Assembly: GCF_001021385.1 (NCBI RefSeq)
Contig: NZ_CP011773.1
Span: 1,798,001 to 1,862,000 of the forward strand
Direction: 5' to 3'
Length of the DNA: 64,000 nucleotides
Source: Mycobacterium sp. EPa45
Lineage (GTDB): Bacteria; Actinomycetota; Actinomycetes; Mycobacteriales; Mycobacteriaceae
In this document: piece after piece, positions 16,951-25,220 of the stretch
How the letters are laid out: each line of letters opens with the position of its first letter
How positions within the stretch are numbered: the first letter of the stretch is position 1
Made by a program: the position numbers and the translations under genes
The notes under the pieces: model-generated
What the model saw: the letters and a program-made list of their open reading frames with translations, nothing else
What the model was told of the DNA's origin: nothing
Databases searched by the model: none

Positions 16951-17969
16951 GCCAGCCCACCGTCAGCCTGATCGATGTCGCCACCTACCTGCCCGAAAAC
17001 CGCGTTCCCGCAGAGTGGTACACCCAGTACGGCGGCAACGACGATCTGCGGGACAACGCGATGTTCCGGCCCCCGGACTATCGTCACCATGCCGCCGATG
17101 ACGAGTCCAACGTCGACATGATCCAGCGTGCCGTCGCCGCCTTGGTCGACCGTCATGGGCCGCAGGTGCTCGACGACGTCGACGTGCTGCTCACCCACTC
17201 GCAGCTGCCCGATCTGCCCATCCTCGGGGCGGGTGGCGAGGTCGCGAAGCGGCTGAACATCAACCCCGAGTGGATCATCGACGTCCACAACGGCGGCTGC
17301 GCGGCATTTGTCCTGATGCTCAAACTCGCTCGGCAACTGCTGACCGGCGGCGCCGGAAGGACGGCGCTGATCGCGGTCGCTCAGAACGCCGCAGGCAAGA
17401 TCTTCGAGCAGGACCAGGTGCGCAAGCTCGCGCAGGCGTCGGTTCCCGGCGACGGGGCGGCCGTCGGGCTGGTCACCCTGTCGGACACTTCACCGGTGCT
17501 CGACATCGAATGCCGTTACTTCGGCGAGAACGCCACCGACATGACCTTGGCCGCCGATCCCGCGCGGCGGTGGTGGGAAGCCGGGCCGGGGCAGGGCTAT
17601 GTCGGGTTCAACGAGGGCAAGATCATCAAGGTCCTCGCCCGGGGCAACCGGCAGGTACCCCAGGTGGTGCGTGCGGTGTGCGAGCGGATCGGCGTGAAGC
17701 CCGGCGACCTCGACCTTCTCGTCACCAACCAGCCGAATCGACTGCTGTTGCGGAATTGGAATGAGGCGCTGGGTATTTCGCCGGAGCGGCACCGCGACAC
17801 GTTCCACGAGTGCGGCAACCTGTTCGCGGTCGCGATTCCAGTGAATCTGGAGGCTGCTGTCGTCGACGGCCAGATCGGCGCCGGCGACATCGTGATGATG
17901 GCCGGGTTCGCGCACGCAGGAGACTTCGCGGGCGCCGCCGCCGTCCAGTGGGGCGGAACGCGGACATGA
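16947..17969 (+). CDS. KAS III-like (FabH-type) condensing enzyme with altered catalytic His
   Basis: 340 residues with the thiolase fold of beta-ketoacyl-ACP synthase III. The nucleophilic Cys is in H-N-G-G-C-A-A (C118). The usual P-H-Q-A-N motif reads V-T-N-Q-P-N, so the catalytic His is replaced by Asn (N261), while the Asn of the G-N motif is kept (N291). This suggests a non-standard reaction, such as acyl transfer or condensation with an unusual nucleophile, rather than fatty-acid initiation. In carbazole clusters a KAS III-like protein joins the ThDP product to an acyl-ACP with loss of CO2. It overlaps the genes on both sides by 4 nt. Confidence 0.88.
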   Translation: MSQPTVSLIDVATYLPENRVPAEWYTQYGGNDDLRDNAMFRPPDYRHHAADDESNVDMIQRAVAALVDRHGPQVLDDVDVLLTHSQLPDLPILGAGGEVAKRLNINPEWIIDVHNGGCAAFVLMLKLARQLLTGGAGRTALIAVAQNAAGKIFEQDQVRKLAQASVPGDGAAVGLVTLSDTSPVLDIECRYFGENATDMTLAADPARRWWEAGPGQGYVGFNEGKIIKVLARGNRQVPQVVRAVCERIGVKPGDLDLLVTNQPNRLLLRNWNEALGISPERHRDTFHECGNLFAVAIPVNLEAAVVDGQIGAGDIVMMAGFAHAGDFAGAAAVQWGGTRT

Positions 17970-18235
17970 CGGCGGCCAGCGGCCCAGCGGTGTCATTGGC
18001 GACGGTGATCGACGACATCATCGGACTGATCCGGGCCGAGACCGATAGCGCCACCGCCCTGACCGCCGATTCGGGACTGCAGGACGCCGGAATGGATTCC
18101 GCGCGGGTGCTGTCGCTGGTCTTCCGGATCGAAGCGCGCTACGACATCGAGCTGGACGCCGAGGACAGTGACGATCTGCGTACCGTCGGCGACCTGGCCC
18201 GGCTGGTGTTACGCCGCATCCAGGAACGGTCATGA
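17966..18235 (+). CDS. Acyl carrier protein
   Basis: 89 residues. The phosphopantetheine attachment serine is in A-G-M-D-S-A-R-V-L (S45), followed by the acidic helix of carrier proteins (I-E-L-D-A-E-D-S-D-D). It starts in an ATGA overlap with the KAS III gene and ends in an ATGA overlap with the acyl-AMP ligase gene, so it is very likely loaded by that ligase and used by the KAS III-like enzyme. It is a stand-alone pathway carrier, distinct from the fatty-acid synthase ACP. Confidence 0.9.
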   Translation: MTAASGPAVSLATVIDDIIGLIRAETDSATALTADSGLQDAGMDSARVLSLVFRIEARYDIELDAEDSDDLRTVGDLARLVLRRIQERS

Positions 18236-19842
18236 ATGGCGCTCCGGCGATCCGGCCGAAGTTCGACACGCTCACCGAGATGCTGGACGCCGCAGCGCAC
18301 AGTGGCCAGAGCCTGTTCTTCGTCGATCGCAACGAGTTCGACACCGAAGTTCCGATGGCCGACATTCGCCGGCAGGCGCGTGCGGTCGCGGCCGGGTTGA
18401 GTAGCGCCGGTGTCCGGCCCGGTGACCGTGTGGCCTTGGTGCTGCCCACCGGTCCGGAATTCGTCGCCTCCTTCTTCGGCGTCCTGTACGCGGGTGCGAT
18501 CCCGGTGCCGCTGTACCCGCCGGTGCGACTGGGCAAGCTCGACGAGTATCGCCACCGCACCGCCGCGATGCTGCAAGCGGTTCAGGCCGTCCTCGTGATC
18601 ACTGAGGAGCGCATTCGGCCACTGCTCGAGGCCACCGGGGTGAGATGTCGAACGGCCACCGAACTCAACGGGACATGGCACCGTGACATCGAGGTGTCCG
18701 CCGATGACCTAGCGTTGATCCAATTCTCCTCGGGCACCACCCATGACCCCAAACCGGTAGCGCTGACCCACCGCAATCTGTTGTACAACCTCGGGGCGAT
18801 CGCGGACTACTTCGCCGCGGCGGGCATGCCGGACCAGGTCGGCGTCACCTGGCTGCCGCTGTATCACGACATGGGCTTGATCGGGAACCTCCTGACGGCG
18901 TTCTACCTTCCACGACCGCTGGTGTTGCTGCCACCCGATTTGTTCCTGGCCGTGCCGGCCGCATGGTTGCGCGCCGTCTCTCGGCACCGCGGAACCGTCA
19001 CCGCCGCACCGAATTTCGCGTTCGGCCTGTGCCTGAAGCGGATTCGCGATGACGAGCTCGCCGATGTCGACCTCAGTTCGTGGCAGCTGTGCCTCAACGG
19101 CGCCGAGTTGACCAACGCCGACGTGCAGCGTCGGTTCAGTGAGCGCTTCGAGCCGTGGGGATTCGATGCGCAAGCGTTCACACCGGTGTACGGCCTGGCC
19201 GAGGCGTCATTGGCGGTGACGTTCAAGCCACCGGGCACAGTGTTTCGAACCTTCGATCTCGATGACAGAGAATTGGTGAGCACGGGCCGTCCGCTGGCCG
19301 GCGTCGAAGTGGAGATCCGCGACGACGATTCCCGGCGGCTGCCCGACGGCGAGGTAGGGCACATCTTCGTTCGCGGAGCCAGCGTGATGTCCGGCTACTT
19401 CGGCCGCGACGACCTCACCGAGCACGTCCTGATCGGCGGCTGGCTGGATTGTGGCGACCTCGGATTCGTCCACGACGGTGAGCTTTTCGTGTGTGGTCGC
19501 ACCAAGGAGACGGTGATCATCCGCGGCGCGAACCACGCACCCCAGGATTTCGAGGCCGCGCTCGACGGGCTCACCGGTGTCCGCACCGGATGTGCGGTTG
19601 CGGTGGGTTACCTGCCCGCCGATGCGGAGGACGAGGCGCTGGCGATGCTGGTCGAGACCACCGCCGATGCGCCGGACGGCTTGGCCAGTGACGTCGCTGC
19701 CCGGGTGCTGCAGCACACCGGCATTGCCGTCGGCCACGTCGAGCTGTTGGCGCCCGGCACATTGCCGCGGACATCGAGTGGGAAGATGCGCCGGCTCGAA
19801 GCGCGTTCGCAGTGGCTGGCGGGAACTCTGTCACCGTGTTAG
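18232..19842 (+). CDS. Acyl-AMP ligase (FadD/FAAL-like, ANL superfamily)
   Basis: 536 residues with all core ANL motifs: P-loop Q-F-S-S-G-T-T (about 164-170), Y-G-L-A-E-A, a hinge-region D-C-G-D-L-G-F, and the C-terminal catalytic Lys in S-S-G-K-M-R-R. It should activate a carboxylic acid with ATP to an acyl-adenylate and load it on the adjacent ACP. Mycobacterial FAALs do this for lipid and polyketide starters. P-L-Y-P-P near 95 is FAAL-like. The acid chain length is not predictable. The gene is joined to the ACP by an ATGA overlap. Confidence 0.87.
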   Translation: MNGAPAIRPKFDTLTEMLDAAAHSGQSLFFVDRNEFDTEVPMADIRRQARAVAAGLSSAGVRPGDRVALVLPTGPEFVASFFGVLYAGAIPVPLYPPVRLGKLDEYRHRTAAMLQAVQAVLVITEERIRPLLEATGVRCRTATELNGTWHRDIEVSADDLALIQFSSGTTHDPKPVALTHRNLLYNLGAIADYFAAAGMPDQVGVTWLPLYHDMGLIGNLLTAFYLPRPLVLLPPDLFLAVPAAWLRAVSRHRGTVTAAPNFAFGLCLKRIRDDELADVDLSSWQLCLNGAELTNADVQRRFSERFEPWGFDAQAFTPVYGLAEASLAVTFKPPGTVFRTFDLDDRELVSTGRPLAGVEVEIRDDDSRRLPDGEVGHIFVRGASVMSGYFGRDDLTEHVLIGGWLDCGDLGFVHDGELFVCGRTKETVIIRGANHAPQDFEAALDGLTGVRTGCAVAVGYLPADAEDEALAMLVETTADAPDGLASDVAARVLQHTGIAVGHVELLAPGTLPRTSSGKMRRLEARSQWLAGTLSPC

Positions 19843-22046
19843 CGGCCATCGCGCGGCTCGCTTCTCGTGCTCCCCGGCGAATGATCGCGTGCGCGTTGCT
19901 CGTCGTCGTCGGCACGGCGGCATTCGGCATCCCGGTGGCGGCCCGGCTTTCCGCGGGCGGCCTCACCGATCCCGGCGCCCAGTCGTCGCAAGTGAAGGCG
20001 CTGCTGGCGAGCACCTTCGGGCAGGGTGACATGCCCCTGCTGATCACCGTCAGCTCACCCGCCGGGGTGAATTCCGCTGCGGCCCGCACCGTGGGGACCG
20101 AGATCGTCGCGACGCTGGCCGAATCGCCGACTGTGGCGACGGTGACCTCGCCGTGGACCGCTCCGCCGTCCGCAGCCACCTCGCTGGTCAGTAAGGACGG
20201 CACGATCGGCGTCATCGTGGCCGGTATCACCGGCGGCGAAAACGGCGCACCGAAGAATGCCGGCGCACTGATCGACAAGGTCGTCCACGACCGCGACGGT
20301 GTGATGGTGCTGGCGGGTGGTGAGTCGGCCATGATGCTGCAGATCAACCAGCAAAGCGAAAAAGACCTGAAGATCATGGAAGGAGTGGCGATTCCGCTGA
20401 GCTTCCTGGTGTTGGTCTGGGTGTTCGGCGGTCTGGTCGCGGCCCTGCTGCCGCTGGCGGTGGGAGCTGTCGCGATCTTCGGCGCGATGGCGGTGCTGCA
20501 CGTGATCACCTTCGCCACCAATGTGTCGATCTTCGCGCTCAATCTCGCTGTGGCCCTGGGGCTTGCGCTGGCGATCGACTACACGCTGCTGCTGCTGAGC
20601 CGGTTCCGCGACGAACTGGCGACTGGCGCCGGCCGCGGCGACGCCCTGGAGCGCACCATGGTCTCCGCCGGGCGGACGGTGTTGTTTTCCGCGATGACGG
20701 TCGCACTGTCGATGTCGGCGATGGTGCTCTTCCCGATCTATACCCTCAAGTCCTTCGGCTACGCAGGTGTTGCCGTTGTCGCGTTCGCCTCTCTCGCTGC
20801 CATTTTCGTGACCCCGGCAGCCATCATGTTGCTCGGCGACCGGCTCGACTCGCTGGATCTGCGTCGCTGGCTGCGGCGCCCTGTCGGGGCTGTGCGCCCG
20901 GTGGAAGACGGCCCCTGGTATCGGGTGGCGATGTTTTCCATGCGCAGGGCCGTCGTGATCGGCGTCGCGATCGTCGCGCTGCTGTTACTGCTCGGGGCCC
21001 CGTTTCTCGGCGTCAAATGGGGAGTACCCGACGACCGGGTCTTGCCGACATCGAGCTCGGCCCATGTCGTCGGCGACCAGCTTCGCACGCAGTTCGGTGC
21101 CGACCTGGCCAGGAATCTCACGATCGTGATCCCGGATCTGAAGGGTGTCAGTCCGGCTCAGCTCGACGACTACGCCGCCGCGCTGTCGGGGGTATCCGGC
21201 GTGTCGTCCGTCTCGTCGCCTGGCGTCACGTTCGTCGGCGGAAAATCCGTTGGTCCTCCGACGGCGGCGACTGCGATCGCGAATGGCAGCGCGTTCCTGA
21301 CCGTCACCAGCACCGCGCCGCTGTACTCGCGAGCATCTGAGACGCAGCTCGATCAGCTACAGGCCGTTCCCGCGCCGGGGGGCCGGCCGGCGTTGATCGG
21401 TGGTACCCCGCAAGTCAACCGAGACACTGCCAGCGCCATCGCATCCCGGCTGGGAATGGTTCTGGCGATCATCGCCGGGATCACGTTCGTGCTGCTGTTC
21501 TTGATGACCGGCAGCATAGTGGTGCCGCTGAAGGCGCTGGTACTCAACGTCTTATCGTTGACGGCCGCGTTCGGTGCGTTGGTGTGGATCTTTCAGGACG
21601 GCAACCTCGGCGCCCTGGGCACGACATCGACCGGCACCCTGGCCATCAGCATTCCGGTCCTGCTGTTCTGCATCGCTTTTGGGCTGTCGATGGACTACGA
21701 GGTGTTCCTGGTGTCGCGTATCCGGGAGTTCTGGCTGACGAGCGGCAAGACTGCGGCCGACAACGACCGAAGCGTTGCACTGGGATTGGCGCGGACCGCA
21801 CGGGTGATCACCGCGGCTGCGCTGATCATGGCGATCACGTTTGCGGCGCTGTCGGGTGCTCAGGTGTCCTTCCTGCGGATGCTCGGGGTCGGATTGACAT
21901 TGGCGATCCTCGCGGACGCCACCCTCGTGCGGGTTCTGCTCGTGCCGGCCTTCATGCACATGATGGGCCGATTCAACTGGTGGGCACCAAAACCGCTGGC
22001 CCGCTTGCATGGACGGTTCGGCATCCGGGAGGCGTCCCATGCCTAG
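19836..22046 (+). CDS. MMPL-family (RND) membrane transporter
   Basis: About 736 residues in the duplicated RND/MMPL layout: TM1, a first extracytoplasmic domain, five to six TM helices with D-Y-T-L-L-L-L-S-R-F (proton-relay region), a second extracytoplasmic domain, and a second TM bundle with M-D-Y-E-V-F-L-V-S-R. Shorter than the large lipid exporters (about 950) and like the compact MmpL types. GTG 19836 overlaps the ligase stop by 7 nt; an in-frame GTG at 19812 is possible. Located in the middle of the biosynthetic run, it is the likely product exporter. No MmpS partner is present. Confidence 0.9.
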   Translation: MLAAIARLASRAPRRMIACALLVVVGTAAFGIPVAARLSAGGLTDPGAQSSQVKALLASTFGQGDMPLLITVSSPAGVNSAAARTVGTEIVATLAESPTVATVTSPWTAPPSAATSLVSKDGTIGVIVAGITGGENGAPKNAGALIDKVVHDRDGVMVLAGGESAMMLQINQQSEKDLKIMEGVAIPLSFLVLVWVFGGLVAALLPLAVGAVAIFGAMAVLHVITFATNVSIFALNLAVALGLALAIDYTLLLLSRFRDELATGAGRGDALERTMVSAGRTVLFSAMTVALSMSAMVLFPIYTLKSFGYAGVAVVAFASLAAIFVTPAAIMLLGDRLDSLDLRRWLRRPVGAVRPVEDGPWYRVAMFSMRRAVVIGVAIVALLLLLGAPFLGVKWGVPDDRVLPTSSSAHVVGDQLRTQFGADLARNLTIVIPDLKGVSPAQLDDYAAALSGVSGVSSVSSPGVTFVGGKSVGPPTAATAIANGSAFLTVTSTAPLYSRASETQLDQLQAVPAPGGRPALIGGTPQVNRDTASAIASRLGMVLAIIAGITFVLLFLMTGSIVVPLKALVLNVLSLTAAFGALVWIFQDGNLGALGTTSTGTLAISIPVLLFCIAFGLSMDYEVFLVSRIREFWLTSGKTAADNDRSVALGLARTARVITAAALIMAITFAALSGAQVSFLRMLGVGLTLAILADATLVRVLLVPAFMHMMGRFNWWAPKPLARLHGRFGIREASHA

Positions 22047-23154
22047 GAGCGCGAAGGTGCCGCCTGCCCGGCTCGCCCGCGTCGTCGAGTGGGCGCGCCA
22101 TCACCTGCTGCTGCTGCATCAACGGATGCTGCCCGCGCCCATGGCAATGATGGAGTTGGTGGTGTCTGGCTGGCCGGCGCAGGCGATCACCACGGCCGCC
22201 CAATTGGGCATCGCCGACGCGCTCGCCGACGGACCCCTGCATCTCGACGATCTGGCAGCTCGGGTGGGTGCGGACCCCGACGCGTTGCGGCGGCTGATGC
22301 GGGCGCTGATCGGCCGGGGCATCTTCCGCCGTCGCCGCGACGGCCGGTATGCACTCAATTCTCTTGGCGATACGCTGCGTTCCGATGCGCCCATCTCGCT
22401 GAAGGGGGCGGCGATGTTCCAGGGCTCGCGAGAGCAACGCGAGCGCTGGACCCTGCTGACGGATTCGGTTCGAACAGGTGAGTCGATCGTTCCCGCACTG
22501 CGGGGCATGGACGGGTTCGACTACCTCGTCGAAATACCGGAGCATGCAGATCTTTTCGACCAGACGATGACGAGTCTCGCCCAGATGACGCTGGCCGTCG
22601 TGGTGGCCAGCTACGACTTCGGCGCCCACCACACCATCGTGGACGTGGGCGGGGGACAGGGCGCGATGCTGGCCGCCATCCTGGCGACAGCGCCCGGCTC
22701 GCGGGGTGTTCTCTACGATGTGCCGCGCGTCGTCGCGGGCGCCCCGGAGTTATTGCGCACCAGCGACGTGGCGACCCGAGTGACGGTCGTGGAAGGGTCG
22801 TTCTTCGACCATGTTCCGGTCGGTGGTGACGCCTATCTGCTGAAGAACATCGTCCACGACTGGGCTGACGACAAGGCGCTACAGATCCTGCGCAACGTTC
22901 GGTCCGCGGCCAGGCCGGGGGCCACTCTGCTGCTTGTCGAGATGGTCGTCCGCGATAACGGCCGTGACGGACCGGAGAACTGGGTAGACCTGGAGATGCT
23001 GCTGAACCTCGGATCGCGCGAGCGGACCGCGGAGGAGTACCGGACTCTGTTGGCACAGGCAGGCTTCCGGATGACCCGCGTGGTCCCGACCGCGTCCCCG
23101 CTCAGCGTGGTGGAGGCCGTCGCCGATGAACAGCCGCCGGGCTGCCGGGACTGA
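22039..23154 (+). CDS. SAM-dependent O-methyltransferase (COMT/hydroxyindole type)
   Basis: 371 residues. The N-terminal winged-helix dimerisation domain (about 35-110) is followed by a Rossmann methyltransferase fold with V-D-V-G-G-G-Q-G (about 201-208) and the catalytic H-D-W (H273), the pattern of acetylserotonin/caffeate-type O-methyltransferases that act on aromatic hydroxyls. GGGAGG precedes ATG 22039, which overlaps the MMPL stop by 8 nt. In this cluster it fits methylation of a phenolic oxygen on the ring product. Confidence 0.88.
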   Translation: MPRSAKVPPARLARVVEWARHHLLLLHQRMLPAPMAMMELVVSGWPAQAITTAAQLGIADALADGPLHLDDLAARVGADPDALRRLMRALIGRGIFRRRRDGRYALNSLGDTLRSDAPISLKGAAMFQGSREQRERWTLLTDSVRTGESIVPALRGMDGFDYLVEIPEHADLFDQTMTSLAQMTLAVVVASYDFGAHHTIVDVGGGQGAMLAAILATAPGSRGVLYDVPRVVAGAPELLRTSDVATRVTVVEGSFFDHVPVGGDAYLLKNIVHDWADDKALQILRNVRSAARPGATLLLVEMVVRDNGRDGPENWVDLEMLLNLGSRERTAEEYRTLLAQAGFRMTRVVPTASPLSVVEAVADEQPPGCRD

Positions 23155-23887
23155 GATGGACATCGCGACCATGCCGCGCGCCGGGTTCGACGCCTCCTGG
23201 CTTGATCGGCGGCTGCGGACCGCACGGCCGGAGTACCTGGACCGCGATGACGTCGATGAGTGGGTGAAGCGACAGGTGATCTGGTCGCTGGACTGGATGG
23301 GCCGGATCTTGCGGGACCACGAGCATCTCGCGGCCCGGGCACTGCCACTCGTCGCCGACGTCGATTCCCCGAGGATTCTGGAATTGGGGGCCGGCCACGG
23401 GGCACTGTCGCGCGCAGTGTTGAAAATGCGCCCCACCGCCCACGTTACGGTCACGGACATCGATCCGATCTCAGTGGCCAACATCGCCGCCAGTGATCTG
23501 GGCAGCGATCCGCGGGTCGTCGTCCGGCAGGTCGACGCCACCGACATCGACGCGCCCGACGGCTCCTACGATCTGGCCTTGTTCGCGCTGTCGTTTCATC
23601 ACCTGCCGCCGGCTCAGGCCGCTCGTGTGCTGGCGGAGGGCACCCGCGTCGCCGACACGCTTCTCATATGTGATCTGTTCCGGCCCTCGGCCCTGGTGCA
23701 CGTCCTGCGGTTGGCCTCGATGTTGCCGTTTGTGTTACTGCCGTTCGCCCACGACGGGCTGATCAGTTCGTTGCGTGCCTACAGCTGTTCAGCTTTTCGC
23801 ACGCTGGCCGCGTACGCCGATCCGGCTATCACCCTCGAGTTCAGCCGCTTGGGCCGCAACCAGGTCGTCGTGGCGCGTCGCGCATGA
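23126..23887 (+). CDS. Class I SAM methyltransferase
   Basis: 253 residues with the SAM-binding motif L-E-L-G-A-G-H-G, the acidic strand V-T-D-I-D, and the methyltransferase-11-type S-F-H-H-L-P-P. A hydrophobic stretch around 195-210 (L-A-S-M-L-P-F-V-L-L-P) suggests membrane association or a hydrophobic substrate. ATG 23126 has GGAGG nine bases upstream and overlaps the preceding gene by 29 nt; ATG 23156 is an alternative. It could make C-, O- or N-methyl groups. It overlaps the P450 start by 4 nt (ATGA). Confidence 0.84.
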   Translation: MNSRRAAGTEMDIATMPRAGFDASWLDRRLRTARPEYLDRDDVDEWVKRQVIWSLDWMGRILRDHEHLAARALPLVADVDSPRILELGAGHGALSRAVLKMRPTAHVTVTDIDPISVANIAASDLGSDPRVVVRQVDATDIDAPDGSYDLALFALSFHHLPPAQAARVLAEGTRVADTLLICDLFRPSALVHVLRLASMLPFVLLPFAHDGLISSLRAYSCSAFRTLAAYADPAITLEFSRLGRNQVVVARRA

Positions 23888-25188
23888 GGCTCGTGGCGAC
23901 GGCGGTTGCGCTCGGGCGTGCCGCGTGGGCCGGCGTCGACCCGGAGGGGTTCTTTCGGCGCCATGCCAACGACGTTGCGCCGTTTGCAGTGCGATTTCCG
24001 GGACTCGGTGAGGTGTTGTTCTTCTCGACGGCCGATGGTGCCCGCGACATACTGACCGCGCCCGGGGCGATGTGTCGGGCACCGCTGCCCAATCCGATCG
24101 AGCCCGTCGTGGGAAAGAACTCGCTGATCCTGCTGTCAGGCGAGACCCATCGCCGGGTGCGAAGTGTCCTGACGCCACCATTTCGTGGCGAACTCATGCG
24201 TTACTACGTCGACCTGATCGCCGAGGCCACCGCGCGGGAGATCGAGGCGCTGCGGCCGGGAGATCGCCTCCTCGTCGGTCGAACGGCGCAGGCCATCACT
24301 CTGGACGTGGTGATCCGGGTGGTCTTCGGCGTGACCGATGGTGGAAGGCGCGACGAGTTCTCCAGGGTGACAACGCAATTGCTGCGGGCTGGCGGTGCAG
24401 CGCTGATGCTGGTTCCCTGGCTGCGCCGAGATGTCGCGGGCCGGGGGCCATGGGCCCGGCTGGTCGCGTTTCGCGCGCAGCTCGACGAATTCCTGTCCGA
24501 ACAGATCGACGCGCGCAGGCGCAGTGGTGAGCACGGCGGCGACGTGCTGGACCTGATCCTCGAGGCCACCGACGACGAGGGCAACAGCCTCAGCGGCGAC
24601 ATGCTTCGTGACCAACTGCGGACGATGCTCGCCGCCGGACATGAAACAAGCGCGACGTCGTTGGCCTGGGCGCTTTTCCACATCCATCAGGACGAGGGCA
24701 TTCGCACACGGGTCCTCGACGAGCTGGCCACCGTCAGCACACCGGCTGAGATCGCCACCCTGCCGTTCCTCGGCGCGGTGATCCAGGAAACTCTGCGCGT
24801 GCACCCAACCGTGCCGATCGTTCTGCGGAGACTCACGGCGCCGATGACAATCGCCGGCGTTTCCTGCGGGGCCGGTGACGTGGTCGGAATTGCGCTGCCC
24901 GCCTTGCATTTCAACCCCGAGGTATGGGCCGAACCGAATATCTTCAACCCTGATCGATTTTTGGCTGCCAGACCGTCACCGTTCCGGTACGCGCCATTCG
25001 GCGGGGGCTACCGCCGGTGCATCGGTGCAGCCTTCGCCCACAACGAGCTCGCCGTCGCGATCGGCACCATCATGAAGTCACTCGATCTCGCGTCTGTGCA
25101 GGGTGAGCGGCCACCACGGGCCGTCCCTCGCGGAATCGCGACGAGGCCCAGCCGCGAAATCACGTTGGAAGTGATCGCCCAACGTTAG
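23884..25188 (+). CDS. Cytochrome P450
   Basis: 434 residues with all P450 signatures: I-helix A-G-H-E-T-S, the E-T-L-R (ExxR) motif, P-D-R-F, and the heme loop F-G-G-G-Y-R-R-C-I-G with the cysteine ligand at residue 379. It is soluble and most like bacterial CYP110/CYP132-type enzymes with lipid-like substrates, though I cannot name the family. As the last gene of the run it probably hydroxylates or oxidises the scaffold. It needs ferredoxin and reductase from elsewhere, as none is encoded here. Confidence 0.93.
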   Translation: MRLVATAVALGRAAWAGVDPEGFFRRHANDVAPFAVRFPGLGEVLFFSTADGARDILTAPGAMCRAPLPNPIEPVVGKNSLILLSGETHRRVRSVLTPPFRGELMRYYVDLIAEATAREIEALRPGDRLLVGRTAQAITLDVVIRVVFGVTDGGRRDEFSRVTTQLLRAGGAALMLVPWLRRDVAGRGPWARLVAFRAQLDEFLSEQIDARRRSGEHGGDVLDLILEATDDEGNSLSGDMLRDQLRTMLAAGHETSATSLAWALFHIHQDEGIRTRVLDELATVSTPAEIATLPFLGAVIQETLRVHPTVPIVLRRLTAPMTIAGVSCGAGDVVGIALPALHFNPEVWAEPNIFNPDRFLAARPSPFRYAPFGGGYRRCIGAAFAHNELAVAIGTIMKSLDLASVQGERPPRAVPRGIATRPSREITLEVIAQR

Positions 25189-25189
25189 G

Positions 25190-25220
25190 TTGACCCTCAC
25201 GCGGCGTGAGGCGCGAACAT
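25190..25220 (+). promoter_or_regulatory. MerR-type promoter/operator: 19-bp spacer with dyad
   Basis: TTGACC (25190-25195) and GAACAT (25215-25220) are 19 bp apart. The dyad CCTCACGC-G-GCGTGAGG (25195-25211) lies mostly in the spacer. This is the geometry MerR-family activators use to untwist a long-spacer promoter, and it directly precedes a MerR-family gene, suggesting autoregulation. The -10 element overlaps the first annotated ATG. Confidence 0.55.
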
